DNA from: Streptomyces sp. SID8352
GTDB lineage: Bacteria; Actinomycetota; Actinomycetes; Streptomycetales; Streptomycetaceae
Assembly: GCF_009862265.1 (NCBI RefSeq)
Contig: NZ_WWGX01000073.1
Span: 1-55,858 of the forward strand
Direction: 5' to 3'
DNA: 55,858 nucleotides
The notes under the pieces are model-generated. The model made no database searches. It was not told the DNA's origin and saw only the letters and a list, made by a program, of their open reading frames with translations. Both the position numbers and the translations under genes were made by a program. Below, one piece after another: positions 28,816 through 37,698 of this stretch (position 1 is the first letter of the stretch; each line of letters starts with the position of its first letter).

Positions 28816-30243
28816 GTGAGCAGCAACAGCGGTGACGTACGGCTCTGGGGCGGCCGTTTCGCCGACGGTCCCGCCGAGGCCCTGGCGAAGCTGTCCGCGT
28901 CGGTCCACTTCGACTGGCGCCTCGCGCCCTACGACATCGCGGGCTCCCGCGCCCACGCGCGCGTCCTGCGCGGTGCCGGACTGCTCACCGACGACGAGCT
29001 GACCCGCATGATCGCCGGGCTCGACCGGCTGGAGGCCGACGTGGTCTCCGGCGATTTCACCGGCACCATCGCCGACGAGGACGTCCACACCGCGCTGGAG
29101 CGCGGCCTGCTGGAGCGGCTCGGCCCCGACCTCGGCGGCAAGCTCCGCGCCGGGCGGTCCCGCAACGACCAGGTCGCCACCCTCTTCCGGATGTACCTGC
29201 GCGACCACGCCCGCACCCTGGGCGGCCTGATCGCCGACCTCCAGGGCGCCCTGGTCGGTCTCGCCGAGGCCCACCCCGACGTGGCCATGCCCGGCCGCAC
29301 CCATCTCCAGCACGCCCAGCCGGTCCTCTTCGCCCACCATGTGCTCGCCCACGTCCAGGCCCTGTCCCGGGACGCCGAGCGGCTGCGCCAGTGGGACGAG
29401 CGCACCGCGGTCTCCCCGTACGGCTCCGGCGCCCTGGCCGGCTCCTCGCTGGGCCTCGACCCGGAGGCGGTCGCCCGCGACCTCGGCTTCGAGCGCGGCA
29501 GCGCCGCCAACTCCATCGACGGCACCGCCTCCCGCGACTTCGTCGCCGAGTTCGCCTTCGTCACCGCGATGATCGGCGTCAACGTCTCCCGGATCGCGGA
29601 GGAGATCATCATCTGGAACACGAAGGAGTTCTCCTTCGTGACCCTGCACGACGCCTTCTCCACCGGCTCCTCGATCATGCCGCAGAAGAAGAACCCGGAC
29701 ATCGCGGAGCTGGCCCGGGGCAAGAGCGGACGCCTGATCGGCAACCTGACCGGTCTGATGGCGACGCTCAAGGCCCTCCCGCTCGCCTACAACCGCGACC
29801 TCCAGGAGGACAAGGAGCCGGTCTTCGACTCCATCGACCAGCTCGAGATCCTGCTGCCCGCCTTCACCGGCATGATGGCCACCCTCACCGTGCACCGCGA
29901 GCGCATGGAGGAGCTGGCCCCGGCCGGGTTCTCGCTCGCCACCGACATCGCGGAGTGGCTCGTCCGGCAGGGCGTGCCGTTCCGGGTCGCGCACGAGGTG
30001 GCCGGCGAGTGCGTCAAGGTCGCCGAGGGCGAGGGCAAGGAACTCGACGAGCTGACCGACGAGCAGTTCGCCGGGATCTCCGAGCACCTCACCCCCGAGG
30101 TCCGCACGGTCCTCGACGTCCCCGGCGCCCTCGCCTCCCGCGACGGCCGCGGCGGCACGGCCCCGTCGGCGGTCGCCGTCCAGCTCGCCGAGGTCAAGGA
30201 GGACCTGGCGGTCCAGTACGCGTGGGCCGGCGCCGGGAAGTAG
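28816..30243 (+). CDS. argH: Argininosuccinate lyase, 475 aa
   Basis: The last arginine step splits argininosuccinate to arginine and fumarate. Family motifs are LWGGRFADG, DEDVHTALERGL, RSRNDQVATLFRMYLRD, HLQHAQPVLFAHH and the signature GSSIMPQKKNPDIAELARGK with the catalytic Ser loop. Length is typical. The GTG at 28816 has GAGGAG upstream. It is separate from argCJBDR; argG is not in the window and must lie elsewhere. Confidence 0.96.
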   Translation: MSSNSGDVRLWGGRFADGPAEALAKLSASVHFDWRLAPYDIAGSRAHARVLRGAGLLTDDELTRMIAGLDRLEADVVSGDFTGTIADEDVHTALERGLLERLGPDLGGKLRAGRSRNDQVATLFRMYLRDHARTLGGLIADLQGALVGLAEAHPDVAMPGRTHLQHAQPVLFAHHVLAHVQALSRDAERLRQWDERTAVSPYGSGALAGSSLGLDPEAVARDLGFERGSAANSIDGTASRDFVAEFAFVTAMIGVNVSRIAEEIIIWNTKEFSFVTLHDAFSTGSSIMPQKKNPDIAELARGKSGRLIGNLTGLMATLKALPLAYNRDLQEDKEPVFDSIDQLEILLPAFTGMMATLTVHRERMEELAPAGFSLATDIAEWLVRQGVPFRVAHEVAGECVKVAEGEGKELDELTDEQFAGISEHLTPEVRTVLDVPGALASRDGRGGTAPSAVAVQLAEVKEDLAVQYAWAGAGK

Positions 30244-30316
30244 CGCCGGTTTGCCCGGAGGGCATCGCGGTTACGTTGGTCGCAGGCCCACCGCAGCCGA
30301 CCGAACGGAGCCCGCG

Positions 30317-31288
30317 ATGCCCTTCGCCCGCCTGGCCGCCGCGACGACCCCGACCTGCCACCTCGGCCTCGGCCTCGCCGCCGTCGGCCGCCCGGGGTAC
30401 CTCACCCTCGGCCGGGACCGGGACCTGGGCCCCGACCGCGGCGCCGGGGCGCTGCGCACCCGGACGGCCGAACTCCTCGACGCCGCCTACGCCCAGGGCG
30501 TGCGGTACGTCGACACCGCGCGCTCCTACGGGCGGGCGGAGGAGTTCCTCGCGGAGTGGCTGCGCTCCCGCCCGGACGCCGACGACGTGGTCGTGGGCAG
30601 CAAGTGGGGCTACGCCTACACCGCCGACTGGTCCACCGAGGCCGAGCGGCACGAGGTCAAGGACCACTCCCTCGCCGCCTATCGGCGCCAGCGCGCCGAG
30701 ACGGACGGACTGCTCGGCGACCGGCTCGACCTCTACCAGATCCACTCGCTGACCCCGGAGAGCCCCGCCCTGGCCGACCGGGAGCTGCACGCGGCGCTCG
30801 CGGAGGCCGCGGCCGGCGGCCTCACCGTCGGCTTCTCCACCAGCGGTCCCGACCAGGCCGCCGCCATCCGCGCCGCCCTCGCGGTCACCGTCGGCGGCGA
30901 GCCCCTCTTCCGCACCGTCCAGGCCACCTACAACGCGCTGGAGACCTCCGCCGGTCCCGCTCTGGCCGAGGCGCACGACGCCGGGCTCACCGTGATCGTC
31001 AAGGAGGGCATGGCCAACGGGCGCCTCGCCGCGCCGCACGCGCCCTCCGCGCTGTGGGCGGTGGCCGACGAGACGGGCCTGGGCTGCGACGCGGTCGCCC
31101 TCGCGCTGGTCCTGCGGCAGCCCTGGGCGGGCGTCACCCTCTCCGGCGCCGCGACCACCGCCCAGCTCGGCTCCAACCTGCACGCCGCCGCCGTCGACCT
31201 CGACGAGGACCAGGCGGCCCGTCTCGACGCCCTCGCCGAGGACCCGCGGGCCTACTGGGACCAGCGCGGACGGCTGCCCTGGCACTGA
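30317..31288 (+). CDS. Aldo/keto reductase, 323 aa
   Basis: This is an NADPH-dependent (alpha/beta)8 oxidoreductase. The catalytic tetrad is visible as Asp in YVDTARSYGRAEEFL, the Tyr in the same block, Lys in VGSKWGYAY and His in YQIHSLTPES. The NADP site near the C-terminus (VTLSGAATTAQLGSNL) is normal. The ATG at 30317 follows GGAG; an upstream ATG at 30251 lacks a site. The substrate is unknown. It is 73 bp after argH and may be read through from it. Confidence 0.88.
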   Translation: MPFARLAAATTPTCHLGLGLAAVGRPGYLTLGRDRDLGPDRGAGALRTRTAELLDAAYAQGVRYVDTARSYGRAEEFLAEWLRSRPDADDVVVGSKWGYAYTADWSTEAERHEVKDHSLAAYRRQRAETDGLLGDRLDLYQIHSLTPESPALADRELHAALAEAAAGGLTVGFSTSGPDQAAAIRAALAVTVGGEPLFRTVQATYNALETSAGPALAEAHDAGLTVIVKEGMANGRLAAPHAPSALWAVADETGLGCDAVALALVLRQPWAGVTLSGAATTAQLGSNLHAAAVDLDEDQAARLDALAEDPRAYWDQRGRLPWH

Positions 31289-31675
31289 CGCCGGGGCAGC
31301 GCCCCGGTGGCCCCGGGCAGCGTTCCGGCGGCTCCGGAGCAGTGCCGCGGGCCCCACCGCTGCGGCGCCCCGCCGGGTTCGCCGCCCCGTCGCCGCGGTG
31401 CCTCCACCGGCTTCGCCGCTCCTGCTCGGCACCGCTCAGTGCGCCCCGCCCCTTGCAGCCGACCGCCCGACGACCCCGGCCCTCCGTCGTCCCGCCGCCC
31501 GGCCCCCTCCGCCGCCCTGGGGCGGTCCGGCCCTCCGCCGCCCTGGGCCCCCGCCGCCCCGGCGCGGGCCTCCCGCCGTACTCCCCGCCCAGGTGAGCCC
31601 GCCCACCGGGGCGTCCGGGCCCCGCCCGGCCCCGTGCCCCGCCTCCGCCGCCGGTCCCGGGAGCCCCCTCCGTGA
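31289..31675. other. Gene-free stretch rich in C-run repeats
   Basis: About 390 bp between the aldo/keto reductase and the TetR operator. It contains irregular repeats such as CCGCCCTGGG and GGGGCAGCGCCCCGG, a short dyad just after the reductase stop that may help termination. No frame has the codon pattern of a gene. Confidence 0.5.
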
Positions 31676-31729
31676 GTGACGTGTCACACATACCCACGGT
31701 GAGACAAAAATGTCTCATGTGCTCTACCT
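31676..31729 (+). promoter_or_regulatory. TetR operator and leaderless promoter
   Basis: TGAGACA-AAAA-TGTCTCA (31700-31717) is a perfect dyad. A second dyad, GTGAC-GT-GTCAC, lies at 31676-31687. The dyad at 31700 overlaps a promoter with GAGACA (31701-31706) and CTACCT (31724-31729) spaced by 17. The ATG at 31737 is seven bases after the -10. This predicts autorepression by the TetR protein. Confidence 0.7.
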
Positions 31730-31736
31730 TCGTCTC

Positions 31737-32282
31737 ATGGCTGTTGACCGAGAGCAGGTACTGCGCAGCGCCGCCGCCCTGCTGTCCCGCAAGGGCGCCG
31801 CGACGATGGACGAGGTCGCCCGGGCCGCCGGGATCAGCCGGGCCACGCTGCACCGCCACTTCGCCGGGCGCGACGCCCTGGTCCGGGCCCTGGAGGCGCT
31901 GGGCATCGCGGAGTGCGAGGCCGCCCTGGAGGCTGCCCGCACCGACGAGGGCCCGGCCGCCGGGGCGGTGCGCCGCCTGGTGGGGGAGCTGCAGTCCGCC
32001 GCCGGGCTGCTGTCCTTCCTCTACAGCGAGAACCAGCTCTTCGAGGGCGAGGAGCAGAACGCGGGCTGGGCCCGGCTGGACGCCCGCCTCACCGAGCTGT
32101 TCCGCCGGGGGCAGGAGAGCGGCGAGTTCCGCATCGACCTCACCCCGGCGTGGCTCACCGAGGCGCTGTACGGCCTGCTGGCCTCCGGCGCCTGGGCGGT
32201 GGCCGAGGGCCGTGTGGCCCGCAACGACTTCACCCGCATGATCGTCGAGCTGCTGCTCGGCGGCGCACTTCGGAGAGAGTGA
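31737..32282 (+). CDS. TetR-family transcriptional repressor, 181 aa
   Basis: The TetR N-terminal HTH is residues 3-48 (DREQVLRSAAALLSRKGAAT, MDEVARAAGISRATLHRHFA), followed by an all-helical ligand domain of usual size. I chose the ATG at 31737 over 31710, because the longer form would begin inside the operator. It is three bases before the efflux gene at 32286, an arrangement typical of a repressor that controls its own operon and its exporter. The inducing compound is unknown. Confidence 0.9.
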   Translation: MAVDREQVLRSAAALLSRKGAATMDEVARAAGISRATLHRHFAGRDALVRALEALGIAECEAALEAARTDEGPAAGAVRRLVGELQSAAGLLSFLYSENQLFEGEEQNAGWARLDARLTELFRRGQESGEFRIDLTPAWLTEALYGLLASGAWAVAEGRVARNDFTRMIVELLLGGALRRE

Positions 32283-32285
32283 CCC

Positions 32286-33818
32286 ATGACCCGCACCCTG
32301 AGCCCGGCGCCGCCCGCCGAGGAGGTCAGGAACCCCGGCCGCTGGCTCGCGCTGTCCGTCCTGGTCCTGGCCGTCCTGCTGGTGGCCGTCGACGCCACCG
32401 TGCTCGGTCTCGCGACCCCCTACATCAGCGAGGACCTCGCGCCCTCGGGCACCCAGCTGCTCTGGATCGGCGACGTCTACTCCTTCGTCATCGCCGGACT
32501 CCTGGTCTCCATGGGCAGTCTCGGCGACCGGATCGGCCGCAAGCGCATCCTGCTGGTCGGCGCCACGGCCTTCGGCGCGGTCTCCGTGCTGAACGCCTAC
32601 GCCTCCACGCCCGAGACGATGATCATCGCGCGGGCGCTGCTCGGCGTCGCGGGCGCCACCCTGATGCCCGCCACCCTCGCCCTGATCCGCAACATCTTCC
32701 ACGACCCGCGCGAACGCAGCCTCGCCGTCGGCATCTGGGGCGCCACCGCCTCGGCCGGGATGGCGGTCGGCCCGATCGTCGGCGGGGTCCTGCTGGAGCA
32801 CTTCTGGTGGGGCTCGGTCTTCCTGATCAACCTGCCCGTGATGGCCGTCCTGGTCGTGGTCGGCATCAGGTTCCTGCCCGAGTCGCGCGATCCGTCCCCG
32901 GGGCCGTGGGACACGCCCAGCGTCGCCCTCTCCCTGGTCGGCATGGTCGGCGTCGTCTACGCCGTCAAGGAGGCCGCCGCGGACGGCTTCGCCTGGGGCA
33001 CCCTCGGGGCGGCCCTGGCGGGCACCGCCGCGCTCTACGGCTTCGTACGCCGTCAGCTCACCATGCCGGTGCCGCTGCTGGACATGCGGCTGTTCCGCAG
33101 CCGGGGGTTCAGCGGGGCCGTCCTGGCCGATCTGCTGACCATCCTGGGCCTGTCCGGGCTGGTCTTCTTCCTCTCCCAGTACCTGCAACTGGTGCAGGGC
33201 AGGGGACCGTTCGAGGCGGGGCTGGCCGAGTTGCCCGCCGCGATCGGCGCGGTGGCCGCCGGTCTGATCGCGGGGCGCGCGGCCCGGCGCTTCTCGGTCC
33301 GGGCCGTGGTCAGCGGGGGCCTCGCGGGCATCGGCCTGGCGCTCGCCGCGCTGACCGTCCTCGGGCAGCACACGGGCTACCCGCTGCTCGGCGCCGCCCT
33401 GCTGGTCGTCGGCCTGGGGGCCGGGTTCGCCTTCACGGTCACGGCCGACGTGATCCTCTCCAGCGTGCCCGAGGAGAAGGCCGGGGCCGCCTCCGCGGTC
33501 TCCGAGACGGCCTACGAACTGGGCGCCGCCCTCGGCATCGCCCTGCTCGGCTCCATCGTGACCGGCGTCTACCGGGGCTTCACCGGCCCGGCGGGCACCC
33601 CCGACGCCGCCCACGAGTCGCTCGGCGGGGCGGTGGAGGCCGCCGCCCACCTGGACCCGGCGACGGCCGCCGGGATGCTGGACGCCGCCCGGCAGTCCTT
33701 CGTGGACGGGCTCACCCTGGCCGCGGGCATCGGCGCGGCGGTCCTCCTGGCGGCCTCGGCGGCGGCGTGGTACCTGCTGCGCGGACAGCGCCTGGAGGAC
33801 ACGGCGCCGCACGCCTGA
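32286..33818 (+). CDS. MFS multidrug efflux transporter (DHA2, 14 TM), 510 aa
   Basis: An inner-membrane proton antiporter of the LfrA/QacA type. Motif D1 is seen early (VAVDATVLGLATPYISEDL), motif A is GDRIGRKRILL, and motif C is GPIVGGVLLEHFWWGSVFLI. About 14 hydrophobic segments run to YLLRGQRLED at the C-terminus. The likely substrates are cationic dyes, quaternary compounds or the organism's own metabolites. It is the second gene of the TetR operon. Confidence 0.92.
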   Translation: MTRTLSPAPPAEEVRNPGRWLALSVLVLAVLLVAVDATVLGLATPYISEDLAPSGTQLLWIGDVYSFVIAGLLVSMGSLGDRIGRKRILLVGATAFGAVSVLNAYASTPETMIIARALLGVAGATLMPATLALIRNIFHDPRERSLAVGIWGATASAGMAVGPIVGGVLLEHFWWGSVFLINLPVMAVLVVVGIRFLPESRDPSPGPWDTPSVALSLVGMVGVVYAVKEAAADGFAWGTLGAALAGTAALYGFVRRQLTMPVPLLDMRLFRSRGFSGAVLADLLTILGLSGLVFFLSQYLQLVQGRGPFEAGLAELPAAIGAVAAGLIAGRAARRFSVRAVVSGGLAGIGLALAALTVLGQHTGYPLLGAALLVVGLGAGFAFTVTADVILSSVPEEKAGAASAVSETAYELGAALGIALLGSIVTGVYRGFTGPAGTPDAAHESLGGAVEAAAHLDPATAAGMLDAARQSFVDGLTLAAGIGAAVLLAASAAAWYLLRGQRLEDTAPHA

Positions 33819-33880
33819 CGGGGGTCACGGGGCGGGCGCGGGCGCTCGGGCCGGGGCACGGGCGGTCCCTGCCGGCGGCC

Positions 33881-33928
33881 CGGGGCGGCCCGGGGCGGCC
33901 GGGGGCGGCCGGGGGCGGCCGGGGGCGG
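33881..33928. repeat. 10-bp tandem repeat
   Basis: Units CGGGGCGGCC (twice) and GGGGGCGGCC (twice) run head to tail, with a fifth partial unit (GGGGGCGG). It lies just after the MFS gene in non-coding DNA. Confidence 0.75.
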
Positions 33929-33961
33929 ATGCGGAGCCACCCGCGAGGGCGCCCCGGCGGC

Positions 33962-34002
33962 CCGCGAACCCCGGCTCCGCCCGGCGGGGCCGGGGTTCGC
34001 GG
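33962..34002. terminator. 13-bp hairpin downstream of the MFS gene
   Basis: CCGCGAACCCCGG pairs with CCGGGGTTCGCGG; C33975-G33989 adds a pair and part of the loop can pair further. The position, 144 bp after the MFS stop, fits a terminator. Confidence 0.55.
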
Positions 34003-34039
34003 CTCCGCTCGGAGCAGTCCCCGCCCGCCGGCGCATCTC

Positions 34040-34090
34040 CGTCCGACGGGTGAGTCCCCGTCAGCCCGCGCGGGACTCACCCGTCGGACG
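34040..34090. repeat. 19-bp perfect inverted repeat
   Basis: GTCCGACGGGTGAGTCCC (34041-34058) pairs with its exact reverse complement at 34072-34089. One more C-G pair lies outside and the loop is 13 bases. It has no adjacent gene on either side, so its role as terminator, RNA structure or element end is open. Confidence 0.75.
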
Positions 34091-34360
34091 CCTGTTCGTC
34101 CGGTCGGCAGGGCCCGCAGCCACGCGGGCGCCCCACCCGGTGGCGAGGTGCCTGCCCCGGAGCGATCCACGACGGCGACCGCTGCCCTTAGGGGGACGCC
34201 CCGCCTCCGTGGGCGGACGCCCCGTCCCCTGGGGGATGCCCCCGGCCGTGGGGACCGGCCTTCCGCACCGGGGCGGGACCGCCGTACGCGTGCGCGCGCC
34301 GCCCCGGTGGCCGGGCCGCGCCCTCATGGGGCTACGCCCGGCCCGCAGGGGATGCCTTCA

Positions 34361-34544
34361 CCCGTACGGGCCGCCCCCGGCTCCGTACGGGCCGCCCCGA
34401 CTTTGCAGGGGGCGCCTCCACCCGTACGGGTCACTCCTGCCTGGAGGGCCCCTACCCGTACGGGCGGCCCGGCGAAAGCCATGGGCTCCGCCCGTAGAGG
34501 GATGGGACGCCCCCGAAAGCCGCAGGCACCGTTGCCCGTAGGGG
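34361..34544. repeat. Cluster of CCCGTACGGG palindromes
   Basis: CCCGTACGGG occurs at 34361, 34421 and 34455, and CCGTACGGG at 34383. Degenerate copies CCCGTAGAGG and CCCGTAGGGG lie at 34491 and 34535. The copies are spaced about 20-45 bases apart in non-coding DNA. Confidence 0.65.
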
Positions 34545-34566
34545 CGCCCCCGGCGCGGGACCGGAG

Positions 34567-34609
34567 CGCGTGAGGGCGGGCCGCCGTTGTGGCGGCCCGC
34601 CCTCACGCG
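34567..34609 (-). terminator. 19-bp hairpin terminator of the acyltransferase gene
   Basis: CGCGTGAGGGCGGGCCGCC pairs perfectly with GGCGGCCCGCCCTCACGCG around the five-base loop GTTGT. It follows the stop at 34647 by 37 bases on the minus strand. Confidence 0.75.
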
Positions 34610-34646
34610 GTGCCCGGTGCGGTGGCGCCGAGCCCGGCGCCGGCCG

Positions 34647-35318
34647 TCAGGCGGCCTTGGCCTTGCTCGCGTAGATGTCCACGTACTCCTGGCCGGACAG
34701 CTGCATGACCTCCGTCATCACGGAGTCCGTGACGGCTCGCAGGACGTAGCGGTCGCGGTCCATGCCCTCGTAGCGGGAGAACTCCATCGGCTCGCCGAAC
34801 CGCACCGTGACCTTGCCCGGCCGGGGCAGGCCCGAGCCGCCGGGCTGCAGCTTGTCCGTGCCGATCATCGCGAACGGCACCACCGGCGCCCCGGTCATCA
34901 GGGTCAGCCGGGCGATGCCCGTGCGCCCCCGGTAGAGGCGGCCGTCGGGGGAGCGGGTGCCCTCGGGGTAGATGCCGAAGATCCGGCCCTCCTCCAGCAC
35001 CCGGCGGCCCGTCATCAGCGCCGCCACCCCGCCCCGGCCGCCGTCCCGGTCGACCGGGATCATGCCGACGCCGGTGAAGAACCACGCCATCAGCCGGCCC
35101 TTGAAGCCCTTGCCCGTGACGTACTCGTCCTTGCCGATGAACACCACCTGCCGGTCGCACACCAGCGGCAGGAGCATCGAGTCGATGAAGGTGAGGTGGT
35201 TCCCGGCCAGGATGACCGGACCGTCACCGGGGATGCGCTCCGCGCCCTCCACCCGTAGACGGAACACCAAGCGCAAGACCGGACCGAGCACTGCCTTGAT
35301 GAACGCGAAACGGGACAA
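34647..35318 (-). CDS. Lysophospholipid (1-acylglycerol-3-phosphate) acyltransferase, 223 aa
   Basis: This membrane-associated enzyme adds the second acyl chain in phospholipid synthesis. The PlsC motifs are in order: the NHx4D catalytic block GNHLTFIDS, FIGKDEYV, the glycerol-phosphate-binding EGTRSPDG, and PVVPFAMIG. Length is normal. The TTG at 35318 has GGAGG seven bases upstream, so the rare start codon is likely real. The gene has its own terminator. Confidence 0.9.
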   Translation of the reverse strand: MSRFAFIKAVLGPVLRLVFRLRVEGAERIPGDGPVILAGNHLTFIDSMLLPLVCDRQVVFIGKDEYVTGKGFKGRLMAWFFTGVGMIPVDRDGGRGGVAALMTGRRVLEEGRIFGIYPEGTRSPDGRLYRGRTGIARLTLMTGAPVVPFAMIGTDKLQPGGSGLPRPGKVTVRFGEPMEFSRYEGMDRDRYVLRAVTDSVMTEVMQLSGQEYVDIYASKAKAA

Positions 35319-35657
35319 CGGAATCCTCCGGTCGGGGATGCGTGCGACTCTGTGCAGGTGAGGACATTACTCGCGGCCCCGGTGGTTGCGCACGTCGGTC
35401 GTACGGCCTTCCGGCCCCCTCGTCCACCCGTGTCCACCTGCGGCGCCGGGCCCGCGCGGGCCCTCCTTCCGTTCCCCCGAATGTGAGCCAACTCGCGCTC
35501 CCGGAACCGGCGAAACGTCACCCCCCGTCCCTCGCGGCCCCCTTCGCGGCCGTACGTCATCCCGCGTCGTCCCAGTGTTCCGGTGGCGGTCCCTCCGGCG
35601 TCACGGACGCGGTCCTACGATCGGCGCGCACCGGAGGTCGACGGCGGGAGAGTGCTG
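35319..35657. other. 339-bp divergent intergenic region
   Basis: This region lies between the divergent acyltransferase and phosphodiesterase genes. I see no coding frame, no strong dyad and no clear -35/-10 pair. It should carry both promoters. Confidence 0.5.
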
Positions 35658-36860
35658 ATGGCAACGCAGGAGTCGGACAACCGGACGGCCGGGACCGCGC
35701 GGCGCACGCTGCTCGGGGTGGCGGTCCTCGGCGCGGGCGGCGGTGTCCTCGGACCGGTCGGCGCGGCGCACGCGGGGACCGGGCGGGACGGACAGGGGGA
35801 CAGGGGCGACCGGGGCGACCGGGGCGGGGGCCGCGGGCTGAAGGGGCTCCCCGTCCCCGCGATCATCGGCCACCGGGGGGCCAGCGGCCACCGCCCCGAG
35901 CACACCTTCGGCTCCTACGAACTCGCCCTCGACATGGGCGCCGACATCGTCGAGGCCGGTGATCTGGTCCCCACCCGCGACGGCCACCTCGTCTGCCGCC
36001 ACGAGCCGGAGATCGGCGGCACCACCGACGTGGCCGTGCACCGGGATTTCGCCGACCGCAGGCGGACCAAGGTGGTCGACGGCGTCCCCACCACCGGCTG
36101 GTTCACCGAGGACTTCACGCTCGCCGAGCTGAAGACGCTGCGCGCCACCGAGCGCATCCCCGGGAACCGTCCCCACAACACCCTCTACGACGGCCGCTGG
36201 GAGATCCCCGCCTTCGAGGAGGTGCTGCGCTGGCAGACCGAGCAGAGCCGCCGCCGCGGCAGGGAGGTCTGGATCTACCCCGAACTGAAGCACCCCACCT
36301 ACTTCCGCAAGCTGGGCCTGCCCACCGAGGAGCGGCTCGCCGGGCTGCTGCGGCGGTACGGCCGGGACCGGAAGAACTCGCCGGTCATCATCCAGTCCTT
36401 CGAGCCCACCAGCATCCGCCGGATGAGCCGGCTCGTCGGCAACCCCCTCGCCGTGCTGCTCTCCGGTGCCGCCGTCCGCCCCTGGGACTTCACCGAGACC
36501 GGCGACCCGCGCACCACCGCCGACCTCATCACCCCGCAGGGCCTCAAGGAGATCGCCTCCTACGCCCGGGGCATCGGCCCCACCCTCGACCTGATCATCC
36601 CCAGGGACGCGGCCGGCCGCCTCACCGAGCCCACCGCGCTCGTCCGCGACGCGCACCGCGCGGGCCTGGTCCTCCACCCGTACACGATGCGCAACGAGAA
36701 CCCGTTCCTGCCCGCCGACCTCCGCCGGGGCGCCGCGGCCGACGGATACGGCGACGCGTTCGGCGCCTTCCGCGCGTACTTCGCCACCGGCATCGACGGC
36801 GTCTTCACCGACCACCCGGACACCGGGGTGCTCGCCCGCGCGGACTTCGTCAACCGCTGA
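35658..36860 (+). CDS. Secreted glycerophosphodiester phosphodiesterase (GlpQ-like), 400 aa
   Basis: The enzyme hydrolyses glycerophosphodiesters to glycerol-3-phosphate and an alcohol outside the cell. A twin-arginine-like signal (ARRTLLGVAVLGAGGGVLGP) is followed by a GDRGDRGDRG linker. The GDPD domain has GHRGASGHRPEHT with catalytic His, then IVEAGDLVPTRDGHLVCRHE, and YPELKHPTYF near the middle. The metal-binding E-x-D of the family appears here as E-A-G-D, one residue longer. GTG at 35652 is an alternative start. Neighbouring lipid genes fit the role. Confidence 0.88.
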   Translation: MATQESDNRTAGTARRTLLGVAVLGAGGGVLGPVGAAHAGTGRDGQGDRGDRGDRGGGRGLKGLPVPAIIGHRGASGHRPEHTFGSYELALDMGADIVEAGDLVPTRDGHLVCRHEPEIGGTTDVAVHRDFADRRRTKVVDGVPTTGWFTEDFTLAELKTLRATERIPGNRPHNTLYDGRWEIPAFEEVLRWQTEQSRRRGREVWIYPELKHPTYFRKLGLPTEERLAGLLRRYGRDRKNSPVIIQSFEPTSIRRMSRLVGNPLAVLLSGAAVRPWDFTETGDPRTTADLITPQGLKEIASYARGIGPTLDLIIPRDAAGRLTEPTALVRDAHRAGLVLHPYTMRNENPFLPADLRRGAAADGYGDAFGAFRAYFATGIDGVFTDHPDTGVLARADFVNR

Positions 36861-37012
36861 TCCACGCCCACCGGTCCGGGTGGTCTTCGGTCGCCCGGGG
36901 CAACCGCCGCCCCGGGCGACCGCGCCGGACCGCCCATGACCGCGCCGCACCGATGATCACCGCGGAGCCGCCCGTCGCTCGCGCCCGGCGCCCGCCGCGG
37001 AGTTGGGTATCT

Positions 37013-37046
37013 CACAGCGGGATCTTGGGGTGGAAAGATCGCTGTG
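37013..37046. repeat. Imperfect inverted repeat between two genes
   Basis: CACAGC and GATCTT on the left pair with AAGATC and GCTGTG on the right, with two extra G bases in the left arm and an eight-base loop. It lies between the phosphodiesterase and the GNAT gene and may be a terminator or an operator. Confidence 0.5.
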
Positions 37047-37152
37047 TCCCGGTATGTCCCCGGAGATTGCTCACGCCGGAGGTTGCGGCCGAGCGGGGAC
37101 GGGGATAGCTCTAGGGGACCATAGTGATCAGGTGAGCGGGAGGCATGCGCAC

Positions 37153-37650
37153 ATGGGCATGAGCGTGACCATCTCGGAGGCGGTCGAGCGGGACGCCGAG
37201 CAGATCTTCCGGTTGCAGTACCTCTGCTTCCAGAGTGAGGCCGCGCTGTACGGCAACTACCGCATCGAACCCCTCGTCCAGACCCTCGAATCCGTTCGCG
37301 CGGAGGTCACCGGCGACTGCGTCTTCGTGGCGCGGCTCGGTGACGAGGTCGTCGGCTCGGTGCGCGGCCGGCTCGCCGAGGACGGCTCCGCCGCCATCGG
37401 CCGGCTCTGCGTGCACCCGCGCCTCCAGGGGCACGGCATCGGCGCCCGGCTGCTCCGCGCGGCCGAGACGGCGCTCGCGGGGGAGCGCGGCGCCACGCGG
37501 TTCCGGCTGTACACGGGACACCGCAGCGAGGGGAACCTGCGGCTGTACCAGCGCGTCGGCTACCGCACGGTCGGCACCGAGCAGGGCACCGACGGCGTAC
37601 GGATGATCGTGCTGGAGAAGCCCGCCGAGGAGTACGCGGCGACGGCGTGA
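37153..37650 (+). CDS. GNAT-family N-acetyltransferase, 165 aa
   Basis: The acetyl-CoA-binding motif is IGRLCVHPRLQGHGIGARLL, followed by YTGHRSEGNLRLYQRVGYRT. The N-terminal part (VTISEAVERDAEQIFRLQYL, CFQSEAALYGNYRIEPLVQT) is typical of a large actinobacterial subgroup. The ATG at 37153 has GGGAGG nine bases upstream; an in-frame GTG at 37132 is less likely. The substrate is unknown. Confidence 0.87.
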   Translation: MGMSVTISEAVERDAEQIFRLQYLCFQSEAALYGNYRIEPLVQTLESVRAEVTGDCVFVARLGDEVVGSVRGRLAEDGSAAIGRLCVHPRLQGHGIGARLLRAAETALAGERGATRFRLYTGHRSEGNLRLYQRVGYRTVGTEQGTDGVRMIVLEKPAEEYAATA

Positions 37651-37698
37651 GGGCGGTGCCCGGGGGCGCGGCCGACGGCCCGCCCCCGTCCGGTCCGC

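Larger units (their letters stand above)
33819..34646. other. 828-bp gene-free stretch with structured repeats
   Basis: The space between the MFS and acyltransferase genes has no credible coding frame. It holds a 10-bp tandem repeat, two long hairpins, a cluster of CCCGTACGGG palindromes and the acyltransferase terminator, described separately. It could carry an RNA or be a remnant. Confidence 0.6.
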
